From the NCBI GenBank assembly GCA_017883605.1, contig JADGNH010000003.1, positions 1 to 49,686 of the forward strand: a DNA stretch of 49,686 nt, given 5' to 3'. The translations under genes and the position numbers were made by a program. The notes under the pieces are model-generated. The model made no database searches, had not been told where the DNA came from, and saw only the letters and a list, made by a program, of their open reading frames with translations. The DNA comes from Methanobacteriaceae archaeon. GTDB lineage: Archaea > Methanobacteriota > Methanobacteria > Methanobacteriales > Methanobacteriaceae. How positions within the stretch are numbered: position 1 is the stretch's first letter; every line of letters begins with the position of its first letter. Positions 25,316-33,987 of this stretch are shown piece by piece.

Positions 25316-26278
25316 TTATTTCCACATCTTTGGATATGTTTCAGCTTCCATAAAAACCTTTTTTATATCAACCATTATTCCTTTAGTTGCTTGACAGATT
25401 TCTCTCCCTGTATGAAAGCTTTCCCCCGCAGCTATCAGTTCACCTTTCAGGGTCTCTACTCTCAAGGTTTTTCCTTTTTCAATATCTTCGCTGAGGGATA
25501 ATATTCCACCTGCCGCCAGATCTGCACCGTGACATAGTGCATCAACTGCAGAATCTCTTACCACTATTTTGGGCAGATGCAATGCCGCCCTTTCCATGGG
25601 AAGTATACAACTTCGAAGTGATGATTCATCTCCTTCCTCCACCCATTCATGGTAGGCATCTGTTAAATCCTGCAGGGTCTTTAGGGTTTCATCCTCTTTA
25701 AAAGAACCTACCTTGGTTCTTCTAAGTTCTGCCATATGAGCACCACATCCCAGGGCTTCACCAACATCATGACAGTATTTTCTGATGTATGTGCCTGCTT
25801 CACAGCCAATTTGGAAAAGAACATCCTGTCCTTCTATTTCCATGATTTTGAGGTAGTAAATATTCCGCACCCTTAGTTCGCGTTTGACCGCAGATTTAAC
25901 CGGCGGTGTCTGGAAGATTTTTCCCTGGAATTCACCCAGTACACGTATTATATCCTGTTCATCAACCTTCTCATGAATTCTCATGAGGCATACATATTCT
26001 TTAGGGGCCTGGAGCAGGAGTTGAATGGCTCTGGTGGCATGATCAATACCTATCGGAAGAATTCCGGTGACCCGCGGGTCAAGGGTCCCCCCATGGCCCG
26101 TTTTTTCAACATGTAATATTCTTTTGACCCATGAATCTATTTCATGGGACGTGGGGCCTGATGTCTTGTCCAGGTTTATTATGCCTTTGGATATATGCTC
26201 CTCTATGGATCTTTCATCAGGAGGACATCCATAGTGGCTGTCTGTTCCACCTTCAGCTTTTTGGAGGAGTTTTGCCAT
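25316..26278 (-). CDS. truB: tRNA/rRNA pseudouridine synthase Cbf5 (TruB family)
   Basis: 320 residues from the ATG at 26278. It isomerises uridines in rRNA as the catalytic subunit of box H/ACA RNPs and can modify tRNA U55. TSGPTSHEIDSWVKRIL and the catalytic Asp in GHGGTLDPRVTGILPIG near residue 80 identify it; AGTYIRKYCHDVG follows. The C-terminal ~80 residues from VVRDSAVDALCHGADL are a PUA RNA-binding domain. Confidence 0.96.
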   Translation of the reverse strand: MAKLLQKAEGGTDSHYGCPPDERSIEEHISKGIINLDKTSGPTSHEIDSWVKRILHVEKTGHGGTLDPRVTGILPIGIDHATRAIQLLLQAPKEYVCLMRIHEKVDEQDIIRVLGEFQGKIFQTPPVKSAVKRELRVRNIYYLKIMEIEGQDVLFQIGCEAGTYIRKYCHDVGEALGCGAHMAELRRTKVGSFKEDETLKTLQDLTDAYHEWVEEGDESSLRSCILPMERAALHLPKIVVRDSAVDALCHGADLAAGGILSLSEDIEKGKTLRVETLKGELIAAGESFHTGREICQATKGIMVDIKKVFMEAETYPKMWK

Positions 26279-26409
26279 CAATAAAACCTTTAAATAAACT
26301 TAAATACTAAATTTGATTATAGATCATTGATATACAGGTTTACAATCATTTACATGCTATAAATCATTAAACATGCCTAATTTATGTAACTATTTGATCT
26401 ACACATATC

Positions 26410-26640
26410 TTATGCTAAAACTGATTCAAGCTCTTTTTTTATCGCTTCAAAATCATCAGATTTTATCTCGATTACCTGTTCCACTGGTTCCAGATGTTTA
26501 ATATTACATCTTCTATTTTTTATGGATGTTCCTACAACTTCCACAAATTTATCATCTATGATCTCTACTATAACACATTTTTCGCCTGCTTCTCTTCCTG
26601 CGATTTTAACACATACTCTTCCAACTTCTATTGCTGGCAT
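26410..26640 (-). CDS. rpl14e: 50S ribosomal protein L14e (eL14)
   Basis: 76 residues, the archaeal short form. MPAIEVGRVCVKIAGREAGEK is the eL14 KOW-type start, with VEIIDDKFVEVVG and RRCNIKHLEP. The ATG overlaps the cmk stop as TAATG. Confidence 0.95.
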   Translation of the reverse strand: MPAIEVGRVCVKIAGREAGEKCVIVEIIDDKFVEVVGTSIKNRRCNIKHLEPVEQVIEIKSDDFEAIKKELESVLA

Positions 26641-27158
26641 TAAATCACCTCAGTTGCTTTTAAAATAATTTCAGCGATGCTTTCAGCATGAAAACTATGA
26701 GTGTTGATGATGATGTCATACAACTCCATATATCCAATGTCTATATCATGTAATTCCTGATAACGCTTTGCTTCGCTTTTTCCTCTTCTGATAATCTCTT
26801 CCTTAACAACTTCCATGGTTTTATTCTCTCTCTGGCTTATCCTCTCGGTACGGACATCTATAGGTGCCATAAACCATGTTTTAAGGTCAGCTTCAACAAA
26901 ATATGCAGAAAGCCGTCCTTCCACAATCAAATCTTTACTCTCTCTGGCCATTTGAGCCTGTCTTTTGTCTACTTCCAGATCTACTTCCAGGTTATCCTCA
27001 GCAAATTTGCTAAACTCCAAGATTTCCATACCGCGCTCGGCGGCCATCTGACGAAAAATATCTCCTGCTGAGACATAAGGAATTTCCATCTTTTCTGATA
27101 AAACTTTTGCAGCGGTGGTTGTACCAGTCCCGGCCAATCCACCGATGGTTATGATCAT
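26640..27158 (-). CDS. cmk: Cytidylate kinase (archaeal)
   Basis: 172 residues. It phosphorylates CMP/dCMP with ATP. The P-loop is GGLAGTGTTTAAKVL at residues 6-20, followed by the nucleotide-binding SAGDIFRQMA, the LIVEGRLSAYF strand and the lid region RISQRENK. Its ATG overlaps the rpl34e stop (TAATG) and its stop overlaps rpl14e, forming a tightly coupled trio. Confidence 0.95.
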   Translation of the reverse strand: MIITIGGLAGTGTTTAAKVLSEKMEIPYVSAGDIFRQMAAERGMEILEFSKFAEDNLEVDLEVDKRQAQMARESKDLIVEGRLSAYFVEADLKTWFMAPIDVRTERISQRENKTMEVVKEEIIRRGKSEAKRYQELHDIDIGYMELYDIIINTHSFHAESIAEIILKATEVI

Positions 27159-27430
27159 TACGACCGAGCCTCTTTCTTAAAATGCTTACGGGTACACTCT
27201 GGACAGAGATACCCGCCATAAGGTCTATTAGGCCTTTTTTTAGATTTTGAAAGTTTTCTTATCTGATATGGTCGCCCCCTAGGGACAGAGTGAAGTAATT
27301 TGCCACATTCAGCACATATATGCTTTGAAGGCTTCTTCTTCTTGTAATGAAGTACTGTTTTTCCTCCAGGGGTTTTCTTGAAAGTTTTCTTGTATGATCT
27401 AGATCTATATCTTAACTCTGGCATGTACAT
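27158..27430 (-). CDS. rpl34e: 50S ribosomal protein L34e (eL34)
   Basis: 90 residues. PELRYRSRSYKKTFKKTPGGKTVLHY is the eL34 start; the zinc ribbon is formed by CAECGKLLH and the later CPECTRKH. Preceded by a 136-bp spacer with two short tandem duplications. Confidence 0.96.
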   Translation of the reverse strand: MYMPELRYRSRSYKKTFKKTPGGKTVLHYKKKKPSKHICAECGKLLHSVPRGRPYQIRKLSKSKKRPNRPYGGYLCPECTRKHFKKEARS

Positions 27431-27456
27431 ATCTCCTAAACATCTTTCCTGAATAT

Positions 27457-27547
27457 ATTCTAAATTAGTTCTTTAATTAATTCTAAATTAGTTCTTTAAT
27501 TAAATTTTATTAAACTCTCTAAAAAGATTGACTCTCTAAAAAGATTT
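27457..27547. repeat. Two adjacent tandem duplications (23 bp and 17 bp)
   Basis: A 23-bp unit (ATTCTAAATTAGTTC...) is repeated exactly at 27457-27479 and 27480-27502. A second unit, ACTCTCTAAAAAGATT, occurs at 27514 and 27531 (period 17). Confidence 0.9.
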
Positions 27548-27566
27548 AATTCCTGAAATTTGAATC

Positions 27567-28154
27567 CTAAATTCCTCCTCCTTTAAGTCCCAGGAACTTC
27601 CGGAATATGAGGGACATAGCAAAGGAACACAAAATGTACCATCCCAACCATTCAATGGCCATAATAGGTACCCCTGGTGATTGGTGATAAAACATATGGA
27701 ATAGGGGCACTAAAAGCACATAATAGGCTGTTGTTGGTAAATTCACATACATGTTACTGGGGGCTAACAATGGGTTTTGAGCCATCCAGTAAAATATGAG
27801 GATGATGGGAACAAAAGTCACAATCATAGGTTTGAATGAGTTAAACATCATCTCCTTCTGTATTTTCATGAAATTTGCCTGTTTTTTCTGAACATCAGCC
27901 ATAAGCTTGGGATCACCAGATTTTTGGGCTTTCATCATCTCTTGTTGATATTCTTTCATCTCCTTTTGCATGGACTGCAGCCGATCCTGATCCACCAAAA
28001 GCTTGTTTGCCAAGGTTATCACAAAGGCCACAATGGTTGATATTAGGAATACCCCCACAATCGCTCCAAACATGGGGTTGTTTGGATCATTAACCAGGGT
28101 AAGCAGGGGGTTGAGTATAGGATCCAAGATCTGATTCAAAATTTCAAATGCCAT
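27567..28154 (-). CDS. DUF106 / EMC3-TMCO1-like membrane protein (Oxa1/YidC superfamily insertase)
   Basis: 195 residues. Three main hydrophobic segments (about 28-50, 105-128, 150-185) with a charged coiled-coil after the first: LQSMQKEMKEYQQEMMKAQ and KKQANFMKIQKEMMFNSF. This matches archaeal DUF106 proteins, the Oxa1-superfamily members that help insert membrane proteins at the ribosome exit. Its place two genes after secY supports that job. Confidence 0.9.
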   Translation of the reverse strand: MAFEILNQILDPILNPLLTLVNDPNNPMFGAIVGVFLISTIVAFVITLANKLLVDQDRLQSMQKEMKEYQQEMMKAQKSGDPKLMADVQKKQANFMKIQKEMMFNSFKPMIVTFVPIILIFYWMAQNPLLAPSNMYVNLPTTAYYVLLVPLFHMFYHQSPGVPIMAIEWLGWYILCSFAMSLIFRKFLGLKGGGI

Positions 28155-28164
28155 TTTTTTTCTT

Positions 28165-28256
28165 CCTTTTAATTCAATAAATTTTAATTAATTCTTTTTT
28201 AATTAATTCTTCCTCTTAATTCAATAATTTAATTATTTTATACCTCTTAATTCAAT
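28165..28256. repeat. Three repeats carrying AGG motifs upstream of the DUF106 gene
   Basis: CCTCTTAATTCAAT-like units start at 28165 (CCTTTTAATTCAAT), 28212 and 28243. In the transcript each is ATTGAATTAA(A/G)AGG. The copy at 28165 supplies the Shine-Dalgarno for the ATG at 28154. Confidence 0.75.
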
Positions 28257-28307
28257 TTTAACTGCATAATTCAATAAGCTACATTTTTAAATATCAATTT
28301 TAAAAGT

Positions 28308-28865
28308 TTATTCCAGGGTTTTTATCATATCTTCTACTGATTCATCAAGTCCGTCGTTATGATTCTCGATGATTTTAACTGTAGCACCGGTAAGTGCAGC
28401 GTAGGCCATGGAAACCGCCCGGTTCATCTCCTGGTGAAGGTTTATATCCTTCAACCGTTCCATATCCCTGGTCCTGCTGGTGTCACTTATTCTCCTCATC
28501 AGTATTTCATCCCCATCTGCCTCAATCAATATAAACCGGTCTGGTTGGAGTTCGTCCAAAACCCATTTGGGAAGACCCGGCAGGAAGCCGAGAGGTGTTT
28601 TTATGGTGCAGTGTGTATCTACAATTATGTTGGTTTCCTCTGACTTCTCTCTTATACTTTTTGCTGCTTTTTTCTGGACTTCCTTTTGTAAGGTGGGGGA
28701 AAGCTTTCGCATGGAGTCCCGGTCTTCCACTAAATCCATTTTCTGGGCTATTTCCAACATTACATCCCCATAGTTTACGTGTAAATATTCAAGGTTTTCT
28801 AACGCCTTTTTAAGCACGGTTGTGCTTCCAGATCCTGGAATTCCTGCGACTACCACAACTTTCAT
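28308..28865 (-). CDS. adkA: Adenylate kinase (archaeal type)
   Basis: 185 residues from the ATG at 28865, which has GAGGG 6 nt upstream (the ATG at 28871 would leave no spacing). It catalyses ATP + AMP to 2 ADP. P-loop GIPGSGSTTVLKK at residues 8-20, then LEYLHVNYGDVMLE, IIVDTHCTIKTPLGFLPGLP and DSTR-like SDTSRTRD. This trimeric archaeal family differs from bacterial Adk. Follows secY as in many archaea and bacteria. Confidence 0.95.
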   Translation of the reverse strand: MKVVVVAGIPGSGSTTVLKKALENLEYLHVNYGDVMLEIAQKMDLVEDRDSMRKLSPTLQKEVQKKAAKSIREKSEETNIIVDTHCTIKTPLGFLPGLPKWVLDELQPDRFILIEADGDEILMRRISDTSRTRDMERLKDINLHQEMNRAVSMAYAALTGATVKIIENHNDGLDESVEDMIKTLE

Positions 28866-29008
28866 CTTCATCCCTCTAATCTTTATCCCTTAACATTCAA
28901 ATCTTTATCTCTAAATTATTTTTTGAAGTTCTTGTTTCTCTAAATTATTCTGAGTAAATGGAACTTTCAATGAATCTTCCGGTCAATAGAATCTTCAGGG
29001 GATTTAAT

Positions 29009-30358
29009 TTAATCACCTAAGAATCTTCTGAGCATGGGATGCATATCCATCATCTGTTCCTGGGCAATTTCCTCATACAACCGGTATACTATACCTACAG
29101 TCAATAGGATACCTGTACCTCCACCTAAAGCTCTGGTGAGGTCTGCTCCAAATGCTAAAAGTCCTACAGCTATACCGCCCATTATGGTTATAGCTGGGAT
29201 GTACTTTTTCAGGATCCTCTCGAATTGTCCGCGGTTGCTTCTGAAACCGGGAATTTGCATTCCCATTTCATAGAGTTGCTTAGAAACCTGTTTTGGACCT
29301 ATTCCGCTCAGTTCTACCCAAAGCCATGCGAAAAGCACACAGGATCCTACGAAAACCACCCCATAGAACAAGACCTGGAGCGGATTGGTTAACAATGTAC
29401 TCACCCCGTTAGGCGGGGTGAGAAGGAATGCAATCCCGTTTATAGCTTTACCATTGGATATAGTACCCAATATGGGGAATCCCAGTTTCTGAAACATGGC
29501 AGCGAATAGTTGCACATTCAAAAGAAGCGCGCTGGTTAGTATAACTGGCATGTTACTGGCATATATGAATTTAAGTGGATATTTTCCCCGGGCACCCTTA
29601 ACTCCTCCATAAGAAAGGGGTATCTCTACTCGCATACTCTCTGCAAAGACCACTATCAGGAAGATAACCACGGTCATGATTATGGGGAAGATGTAAAGCC
29701 AAAAGTCCGGTGGTTGTCCTGAAACCAGTTGATATATGAATGCTGGAATGTTTCCTGCAGGAATTCCTGGAGATCCAGGCGCTGGTAATGGGTTGAAAGA
29801 TCCAACAATTATGGTCTGGGCCACTCCAGCTGCAATGAATAACCCTACTCCACTACCAAATCCCCATTTAGATACCACTTCATCCAGGAATATTATGAGT
29901 ATTCCTCCAATGGTGATCTGGAGTATCAGTATCCAGGCCAACTGAGGGGCAGAAGGAGAAAGTGCGCCGGTAAATACCAGCACGGTTCCTTCAAATACTG
30001 TGAATATTATGGCAAGGAGTTTCTGTGTTCCCTGGAATGTGGCTTTATCCTCTGCCCGGGATAGGTCCAGTTTTATGATCTTACCACCCACCAGGAGCTG
30101 TAGTATGATAGATGCAGATACTATGGGCCCGATACCCAGAGTAATGATGGATCCAAAACTACCTGCCAGTACAGCTCTCAACTGTGCAAATTGGTCGACT
30201 GATGTGGGGCTGAGGCCAAAAAGGGGTACAACGCCCAGGAAAAAGTACAGTATAAGAATTATTCCCGTCCATTTAAGCTTCTCTTTAAATGGAACCCGAT
30301 AGGTGGGTGACCTGACCTGTGGGATCAGGGAAAAAATGGGTTGCAGCTTCTCAAGCAA
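29009..30358 (-). CDS. secY: Protein translocase subunit SecY (Sec61 alpha)
   Basis: 449 residues, starting at TTG (30358) after GAGGAGTG. About ten transmembrane helices. The conserved plug/lateral-gate region and the cytoplasmic loop EIPLSYGGVKGARGKYPLKFIYASNMPVIL (split here by position: about residues 245-275) bind the ribosome. Ends with EEIAQEQMMDMHPMLRRFLGD-type tail. Forms the channel with SecE and Sec beta, which are elsewhere. Confidence 0.97.
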   Translation of the reverse strand: MLEKLQPIFSLIPQVRSPTYRVPFKEKLKWTGIILILYFFLGVVPLFGLSPTSVDQFAQLRAVLAGSFGSIITLGIGPIVSASIILQLLVGGKIIKLDLSRAEDKATFQGTQKLLAIIFTVFEGTVLVFTGALSPSAPQLAWILILQITIGGILIIFLDEVVSKWGFGSGVGLFIAAGVAQTIIVGSFNPLPAPGSPGIPAGNIPAFIYQLVSGQPPDFWLYIFPIIMTVVIFLIVVFAESMRVEIPLSYGGVKGARGKYPLKFIYASNMPVILTSALLLNVQLFAAMFQKLGFPILGTISNGKAINGIAFLLTPPNGVSTLLTNPLQVLFYGVVFVGSCVLFAWLWVELSGIGPKQVSKQLYEMGMQIPGFRSNRGQFERILKKYIPAITIMGGIAVGLLAFGADLTRALGGGTGILLTVGIVYRLYEEIAQEQMMDMHPMLRRFLGD

Positions 30359-30499
30359 TTTTTTTCACTCCTCGACTTAAAATTATAATTTATCAACTTA
30401 CTACTTATTTTACACCAATTTTTTATTTAACCAATTTTGGTTTTAAAAGTGTTTAATTAATTAATTTAACCTATTAGTTACTTAATTAATCTATTAAAT

Positions 30500-30937
30500 T
30501 CAGAGGGTTATTACTTCTCCTCCGGCCTCTTCAATTTTAGTTATGGCAGTCTCAGAGAATTTTAGAGATTTTACAATGAGCGGTCTAGTTACCGTACCCT
30601 TCCCCAGAACCTTATTGTAGCCTAGTTGGGTTACGTCTATAGCTATTTTACCATTTTCATCTACTGCTAAACCCTTATTAACCAATTCATCAGCTTTTTC
30701 ATCCAGATAATCCAGGTTTACTGGTTTGAATTTGAATATGGTTTTTTGAGGTCGTTTGAAACCGTACTTACCATAGTGGTTTGGGTCGTATTTTACTATC
30801 CAGGTCCACATGTGTTTGTGACCTCCAGCCATTCCTCTTCCACCTCTGTGGCCTGCTCCTCTCCTTTTCTTTGAACAGCCGCCTCCGACGGTTCTTGAAC
30901 CCCGCATTTTCCTTATCTTTCGTGTTCTTCTTATCAT
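30500..30937 (-). CDS. rplO: 50S ribosomal protein L15 (uL15)
   Basis: 145 residues. MIRRTRKIRKMRGSRTVGGG followed by a glycine-rich basic stretch (KRRGAGHRGGRGMAGGHKH) is the archaeal uL15 head that threads into 23S rRNA. AAGGTTGATG precedes the ATG. Located upstream of secY, as in nearly all prokaryotes. Confidence 0.97.
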   Translation of the reverse strand: MIRRTRKIRKMRGSRTVGGGCSKKRRGAGHRGGRGMAGGHKHMWTWIVKYDPNHYGKYGFKRPQKTIFKFKPVNLDYLDEKADELVNKGLAVDENGKIAIDVTQLGYNKVLGKGTVTRPLIVKSLKFSETAITKIEEAGGEVITL

Positions 30938-31017
30938 GTCATCAACCTTGATATGTAGTTAATATTAAACCATTTGAAAATTTATTTTATATGAGATTTA
31001 GGGAACTGCATTTATTT

Positions 31018-31040
31018 ATATAAAATCTAGGATTTTATAT
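31018..31040. promoter_or_regulatory. Perfect 10-bp inverted repeat between rpl30 and rpl15
   Basis: ATATAAAATC (31018-31027), TAG, then GATTTTATAT (31031-31040). It is the only strong dyad in the 169-bp spacer. It could be a hairpin in the transcript, a dimer binding site or back-to-back TATA-like elements. Confidence 0.6.
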
Positions 31041-31106
31041 GAAATTTAGGATGAACATTAATTTTTGATTTAATTTTTGATCAAAACTTTTTCTAAAATT
31101 TTTGAT

Positions 31107-31562
31107 CTAAATCATCTTCTTTATGAGGTCTCCTATTTTCTCTCCTCTGTATCCCAAGCTCCCGCCTTCATTGTAAGCTCTTTTAATATTTTCATAACCC
31201 TTCCTTGGGGGATGGAGTCGAAAAACTGGTTTCATTCCAGCTTCTTCCATATCCATACCTTCAATAACTGCTTTGGAAAACTTTTCTATAGATGGGTAGT
31301 CGGTGTTCTCTTTCAGATAGTCGTTTGTAACCTTTTCATCACCTTTTAATTTTCCACGTTTTGTTATAAGTTGATTTAAGGTGTCTTCATCAATTTCTCC
31401 CCATGTTATGTAGTCTTTAGCCTTTCGAAGCATTCCCTGGTAACTGGGGTTTTCTTCGATGAGAACAGCGTGGTTTATTCTGTTAAGCCTCATCATTTTC
31501 ATAGTGTCATTTATATCCCCTTTTATACCTGTCCTACCCCTGACTCTTATGGCTGCAATCAT
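31107..31562 (-). CDS. rpmD: 50S ribosomal protein L30 (uL30)
   Basis: 151 residues from the ATG at 31562 (AAGGTGAT upstream); the ATG at 31586 would precede this site and is unlikely. The archaeal long form: MIAAIRVRGRTGIKGDINDTMKMMRLNRINHAV, with the eukaryote-like C-terminal FRLHPPRKGYENIKRAYNEGGSLGYRG (seen in two parts). Binds 23S rRNA near the factor site. Confidence 0.96.
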   Translation of the reverse strand: MIAAIRVRGRTGIKGDINDTMKMMRLNRINHAVLIEENPSYQGMLRKAKDYITWGEIDEDTLNQLITKRGKLKGDEKVTNDYLKENTDYPSIEKFSKAVIEGMDMEEAGMKPVFRLHPPRKGYENIKRAYNEGGSLGYRGEKIGDLIKKMI

Positions 31563-31632
31563 TCTATCACCTTGATCCTTGATCAATTACTAATTAAACT
31601 CTTAACTAAGTTGGTCAATTACTAATTAAACT

Positions 31633-32277
31633 TTAATTACACTCTACTCCTAAATTTTTCAGGCTTGATTTAGTTGCTTTGACTTTGCTGAGCTGTTTTA
31701 AGGCTTCAAAGACCGCTCCCGCAAAGTTTATAGTGGTCTGGGTTTGACCCATGGTCTGAGACCATACATCATCTATGCCTGCCAGTCCCAGGATGGTTTT
31801 GCCCACATTTCCAATGGCCAGTCCAACTCCTCCAGGTGCCGGGATTAAAGTTACCCTTACGCTGCCGCTTTTACCTTCCACTTTGAAGGGTACAGTATGC
31901 TCTCTTCCACATACACATCCCCAGTCACCACAACCTCTTCTTACTTTGATAACGTTAAATTTAGCATTATCAACTGCTTTTCTGATAGCAGGACCTACTT
32001 CTTTAGCTTTACCCTGTCCAAGGCCAACATATCCGTTTTTGTTACCCACAGTTACTATAACACGAAAGTTAACCTTTCGACCGGATTTATGCATCCTTTG
32101 CACCAGATTAACGTCCATTACTTCCTCTTCAAGATCCGGCAGGAGGGTGTCAACTATTTCAAGCTCCATTATAGGAAGGCCTCTATCAAATATTTCATCT
32201 ATATCTGTTATGGTGCCATCCTTTACCATTCGTCCCAGGTTTGTTTTGGGCTCCCATTCTTCTTTATTAAAATTCAT
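31633..32277 (-). CDS. rpsE: 30S ribosomal protein S5 (uS5)
   Basis: 214 residues. Double-stranded RNA-binding fold N-terminal half (FRVIVTVGNKNGYVGLGQGKAKEV) with the archaeal/eukaryotic CGCVCGREHTVPFKVEGK insert. The C-terminal half has IPAPGGVGLAIGNVGKTILGLAGI. Important for decoding accuracy. The ATG overlaps the rpl18 stop (TAATG). Confidence 0.97.
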   Translation of the reverse strand: MNFNKEEWEPKTNLGRMVKDGTITDIDEIFDRGLPIMELEIVDTLLPDLEEEVMDVNLVQRMHKSGRKVNFRVIVTVGNKNGYVGLGQGKAKEVGPAIRKAVDNAKFNVIKVRRGCGDWGCVCGREHTVPFKVEGKSGSVRVTLIPAPGGVGLAIGNVGKTILGLAGIDDVWSQTMGQTQTTINFAGAVFEALKQLSKVKATKSSLKNLGVECN

Positions 32278-32858
32278 TATGATACCTCGGTTTCAATTTT
32301 CTTCTTAATGGTTTCAAAATGATCAGGGAGTTTTAGAGGAGAAAGACCCTTTTGCAGGTACTGTGAAAATTTTTCTTGGACTTCTTCCTCTTTCAATGTT
32401 TCGGCGTATTTTGCTAAGTTTTCTCCCCTTATCCTGTCCTCGTCAGGCAATATCACGTCATTGTGTGGAATATATAAACCCGCATCTAAAGCTCCTTTAA
32501 GAGCTGCAAAAACCTTTGAACCTTTAGTAGATGATTTTAAACCAATATCTAGTGCAACTTCTTCTACACCTTCTTTTAAGGCTTTTTTTCCACATAGAAA
32601 TCCGGTTAGATATGCTGCTTGAGTATTTTTACCACTGCCCAGCCATCCCATTTTTTCCAGTTCCTTGGAATGGGCTGAAACTACTGTTTCATCTCCCTTA
32701 GGGTTGACGTTTATTATTTGGGTTGTGGTGTGATTATTGCTGATTCTTACAACCATTCTAGACTTGTCTAATCCAATAAGCTTTAATCTGGCGTTATAAT
32801 CAGTTTTTCCTTCTTTTCTTCTTTTAAATGCTAATTTATATCTTGATCCATGTGCCAC
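32277..32858 (-). CDS. rplR: 50S ribosomal protein L18 (uL18)
   Basis: 193 residues, the long archaeal form related to eukaryotic L5. A GTG start (32858) after AGGGGGAA. AHGSRYKLAFKRRKEGKTDYNARLKL, then SGKNTQAAYLTGFLCGKKAL and LDIGLKSSTKGSKVFAALKGALDAGL. Binds 5S rRNA. Coupled to rps5 by a 1-nt overlap. Confidence 0.97.
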   Translation of the reverse strand: MAHGSRYKLAFKRRKEGKTDYNARLKLIGLDKSRMVVRISNNHTTTQIINVNPKGDETVVSAHSKELEKMGWLGSGKNTQAAYLTGFLCGKKALKEGVEEVALDIGLKSSTKGSKVFAALKGALDAGLYIPHNDVILPDEDRIRGENLAKYAETLKEEEVQEKFSQYLQKGLSPLKLPDHFETIKKKIETEVS

Positions 32859-32872
32859 TTATAATTCCCCCT

Positions 32873-33319
32873 CTATCTGAGCAGGTCATGATCCCTTGCA
32901 TAGGTTTTCATGTAAGATTTGCTTCTGAATGCACCACCCTTGGCCATTTTATAGAGTTTCCTGTAGGTGGTTTTGTTTATATCTCGGTTATTTCTCATAT
33001 CTTTTAGATCTATTCTTAAAGCTCTGATGGTAGTCATCCAGGCCTTCTTTTTAGGATTTCTAGCGCCTTTAGCTCCTTTTATGCTACCGCGGCCTTTCCT
33101 TCTTCCTTTCTTTTTTTGTTCGGCTATTTTCTTTGATCGGTAACTGCTTATACCCTTCTTGGGTTTGGCCTTTATAACTCCATTTTCTACAAGTTTTTTT
33201 ACACCATCACGGGTTATGGCCTTTGATACTTCCTCTGCACCTTCAGGGTCTATCCACACCCGGTTTATTCCTATCTTGAGTATATCTGCAGCTAACCTCT
33301 TTTGAGTAGTAAGATTCAT
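32873..33319 (-). CDS. rpl19e: 50S ribosomal protein L19e (eL19)
   Basis: 148 residues. MNLTTQKRLAADILKIGINRVWIDPE is the eL19 start; the middle is a long basic stretch (KKKGRRKGRGSIKGAKGARNPKK), and YRKLYKMAKGGAFRSKSYMKTY closes it. GGGAGG lies 8 nt before the ATG. It begins a new block after a 322-bp gap that may contain a promoter. Confidence 0.96.
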   Translation of the reverse strand: MNLTTQKRLAADILKIGINRVWIDPEGAEEVSKAITRDGVKKLVENGVIKAKPKKGISSYRSKKIAEQKKKGRRKGRGSIKGAKGARNPKKKAWMTTIRALRIDLKDMRNNRDINKTTYRKLYKMAKGGAFRSKSYMKTYARDHDLLR

Positions 33320-33641
33320 AAAGAAACCTCCCTCTCAACCTTCTTTGGAAGATTGATCAAATTTATGTCTGAAAACGTGTGAAATCTGTTTTCAGGACTC
33401 TTCTTTTATTTCAACGTCTGATCCACTGGACTTGATGTCTGATCCGTGTGGATATTCTTTTCTTTTTTTAATTATTTAATATGGGAATTTTTTAATATAA
33501 GGAATAAAAAAAGCACGTTTAGATAATGCTCTTTTTTTAATGAAAACTTTTTTTAATGGAAATACTCCGATTTTTGAACTATTCAATATTAATAACTTTT
33601 TGGGAAATCCATTGTTTTGCCATTTTTTGGAGAACTATTCC
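33320..33641. other. 322-bp break in the ribosomal cluster with a leader hairpin
   Basis: Non-coding as far as I can see. It contains a perfect 8-bp inverted repeat CTGAAAAC/GTTTTCAG (33369-33376 and 33388-33395), 50-76 nt upstream of the rpl19e ATG. It also has a short duplication of GTCTGATCC (33413 and 33436 area) and, near 33505-33537, a weak A/T-flanked AGCA/TGCT dyad with T-run on the minus strand that could terminate the rpl32e transcript. A 28-codon open stretch ending in TGA at 33392 has no start codon. Confidence 0.5.
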
Positions 33642-33977
33642 TCAAATTCCCTTGTTTAGAATTTTTATTCCCAGTTCCTTTGCCCTTTGGAGCATTATTT
33701 CCTTTTTTCTTTTCCCTATAGTGGAGCTGATCCTTCCTGCCTGGTTCTCCGGATCCAAATTATCCAGTTCCATCAGGTTGGATATCAGTACATCCTGGTA
33801 TCCTGAGGGATGGAGTCCTCTGTTAATCCTGGGAGAGCCGTAACCAATAGATGGCATTGCAGGTTTTCTTGCCTCGTACCTTCTTCTTTTACTGGTTTTT
33901 CCCCTGGCCTTCCTCCATTTGTCTCCTAACTTTTTGTACCTGTGCCATTCCTGTCGTTTAAAATGCGGTTTTCTCAT
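33642..33977 (-). CDS. rpl32e: 50S ribosomal protein L32e (eL32)
   Basis: 111 residues, at the short end for archaeal eL32. FKRQEWHRYKKLGDKWRKARGKTSKRRRYEARKPAMPSIGYGSPR, read in two parts, gives the family core; HPSGYQDVLISNL and AKELGIKILN match the normal C-terminus, so it is not truncated. AGGAG/GGTGAT precede the ATG, 10 nt after rpl6. Confidence 0.94.
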   Translation of the reverse strand: MRKPHFKRQEWHRYKKLGDKWRKARGKTSKRRRYEARKPAMPSIGYGSPRINRGLHPSGYQDVLISNLMELDNLDPENQAGRISSTIGKRKKEIMLQRAKELGIKILNKGI

Positions 33978-33987
33978 TGGATCACCC

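Noticed and set aside
33392..33478. 28-codon minus-strand open stretch (ends DVEIKEES-stop) between rpl32e and rpl19e
   Set aside because: No start codon, a stop directly upstream and partly built from a GTCTGATCC duplication. eL32 and eL19 are both complete without it.
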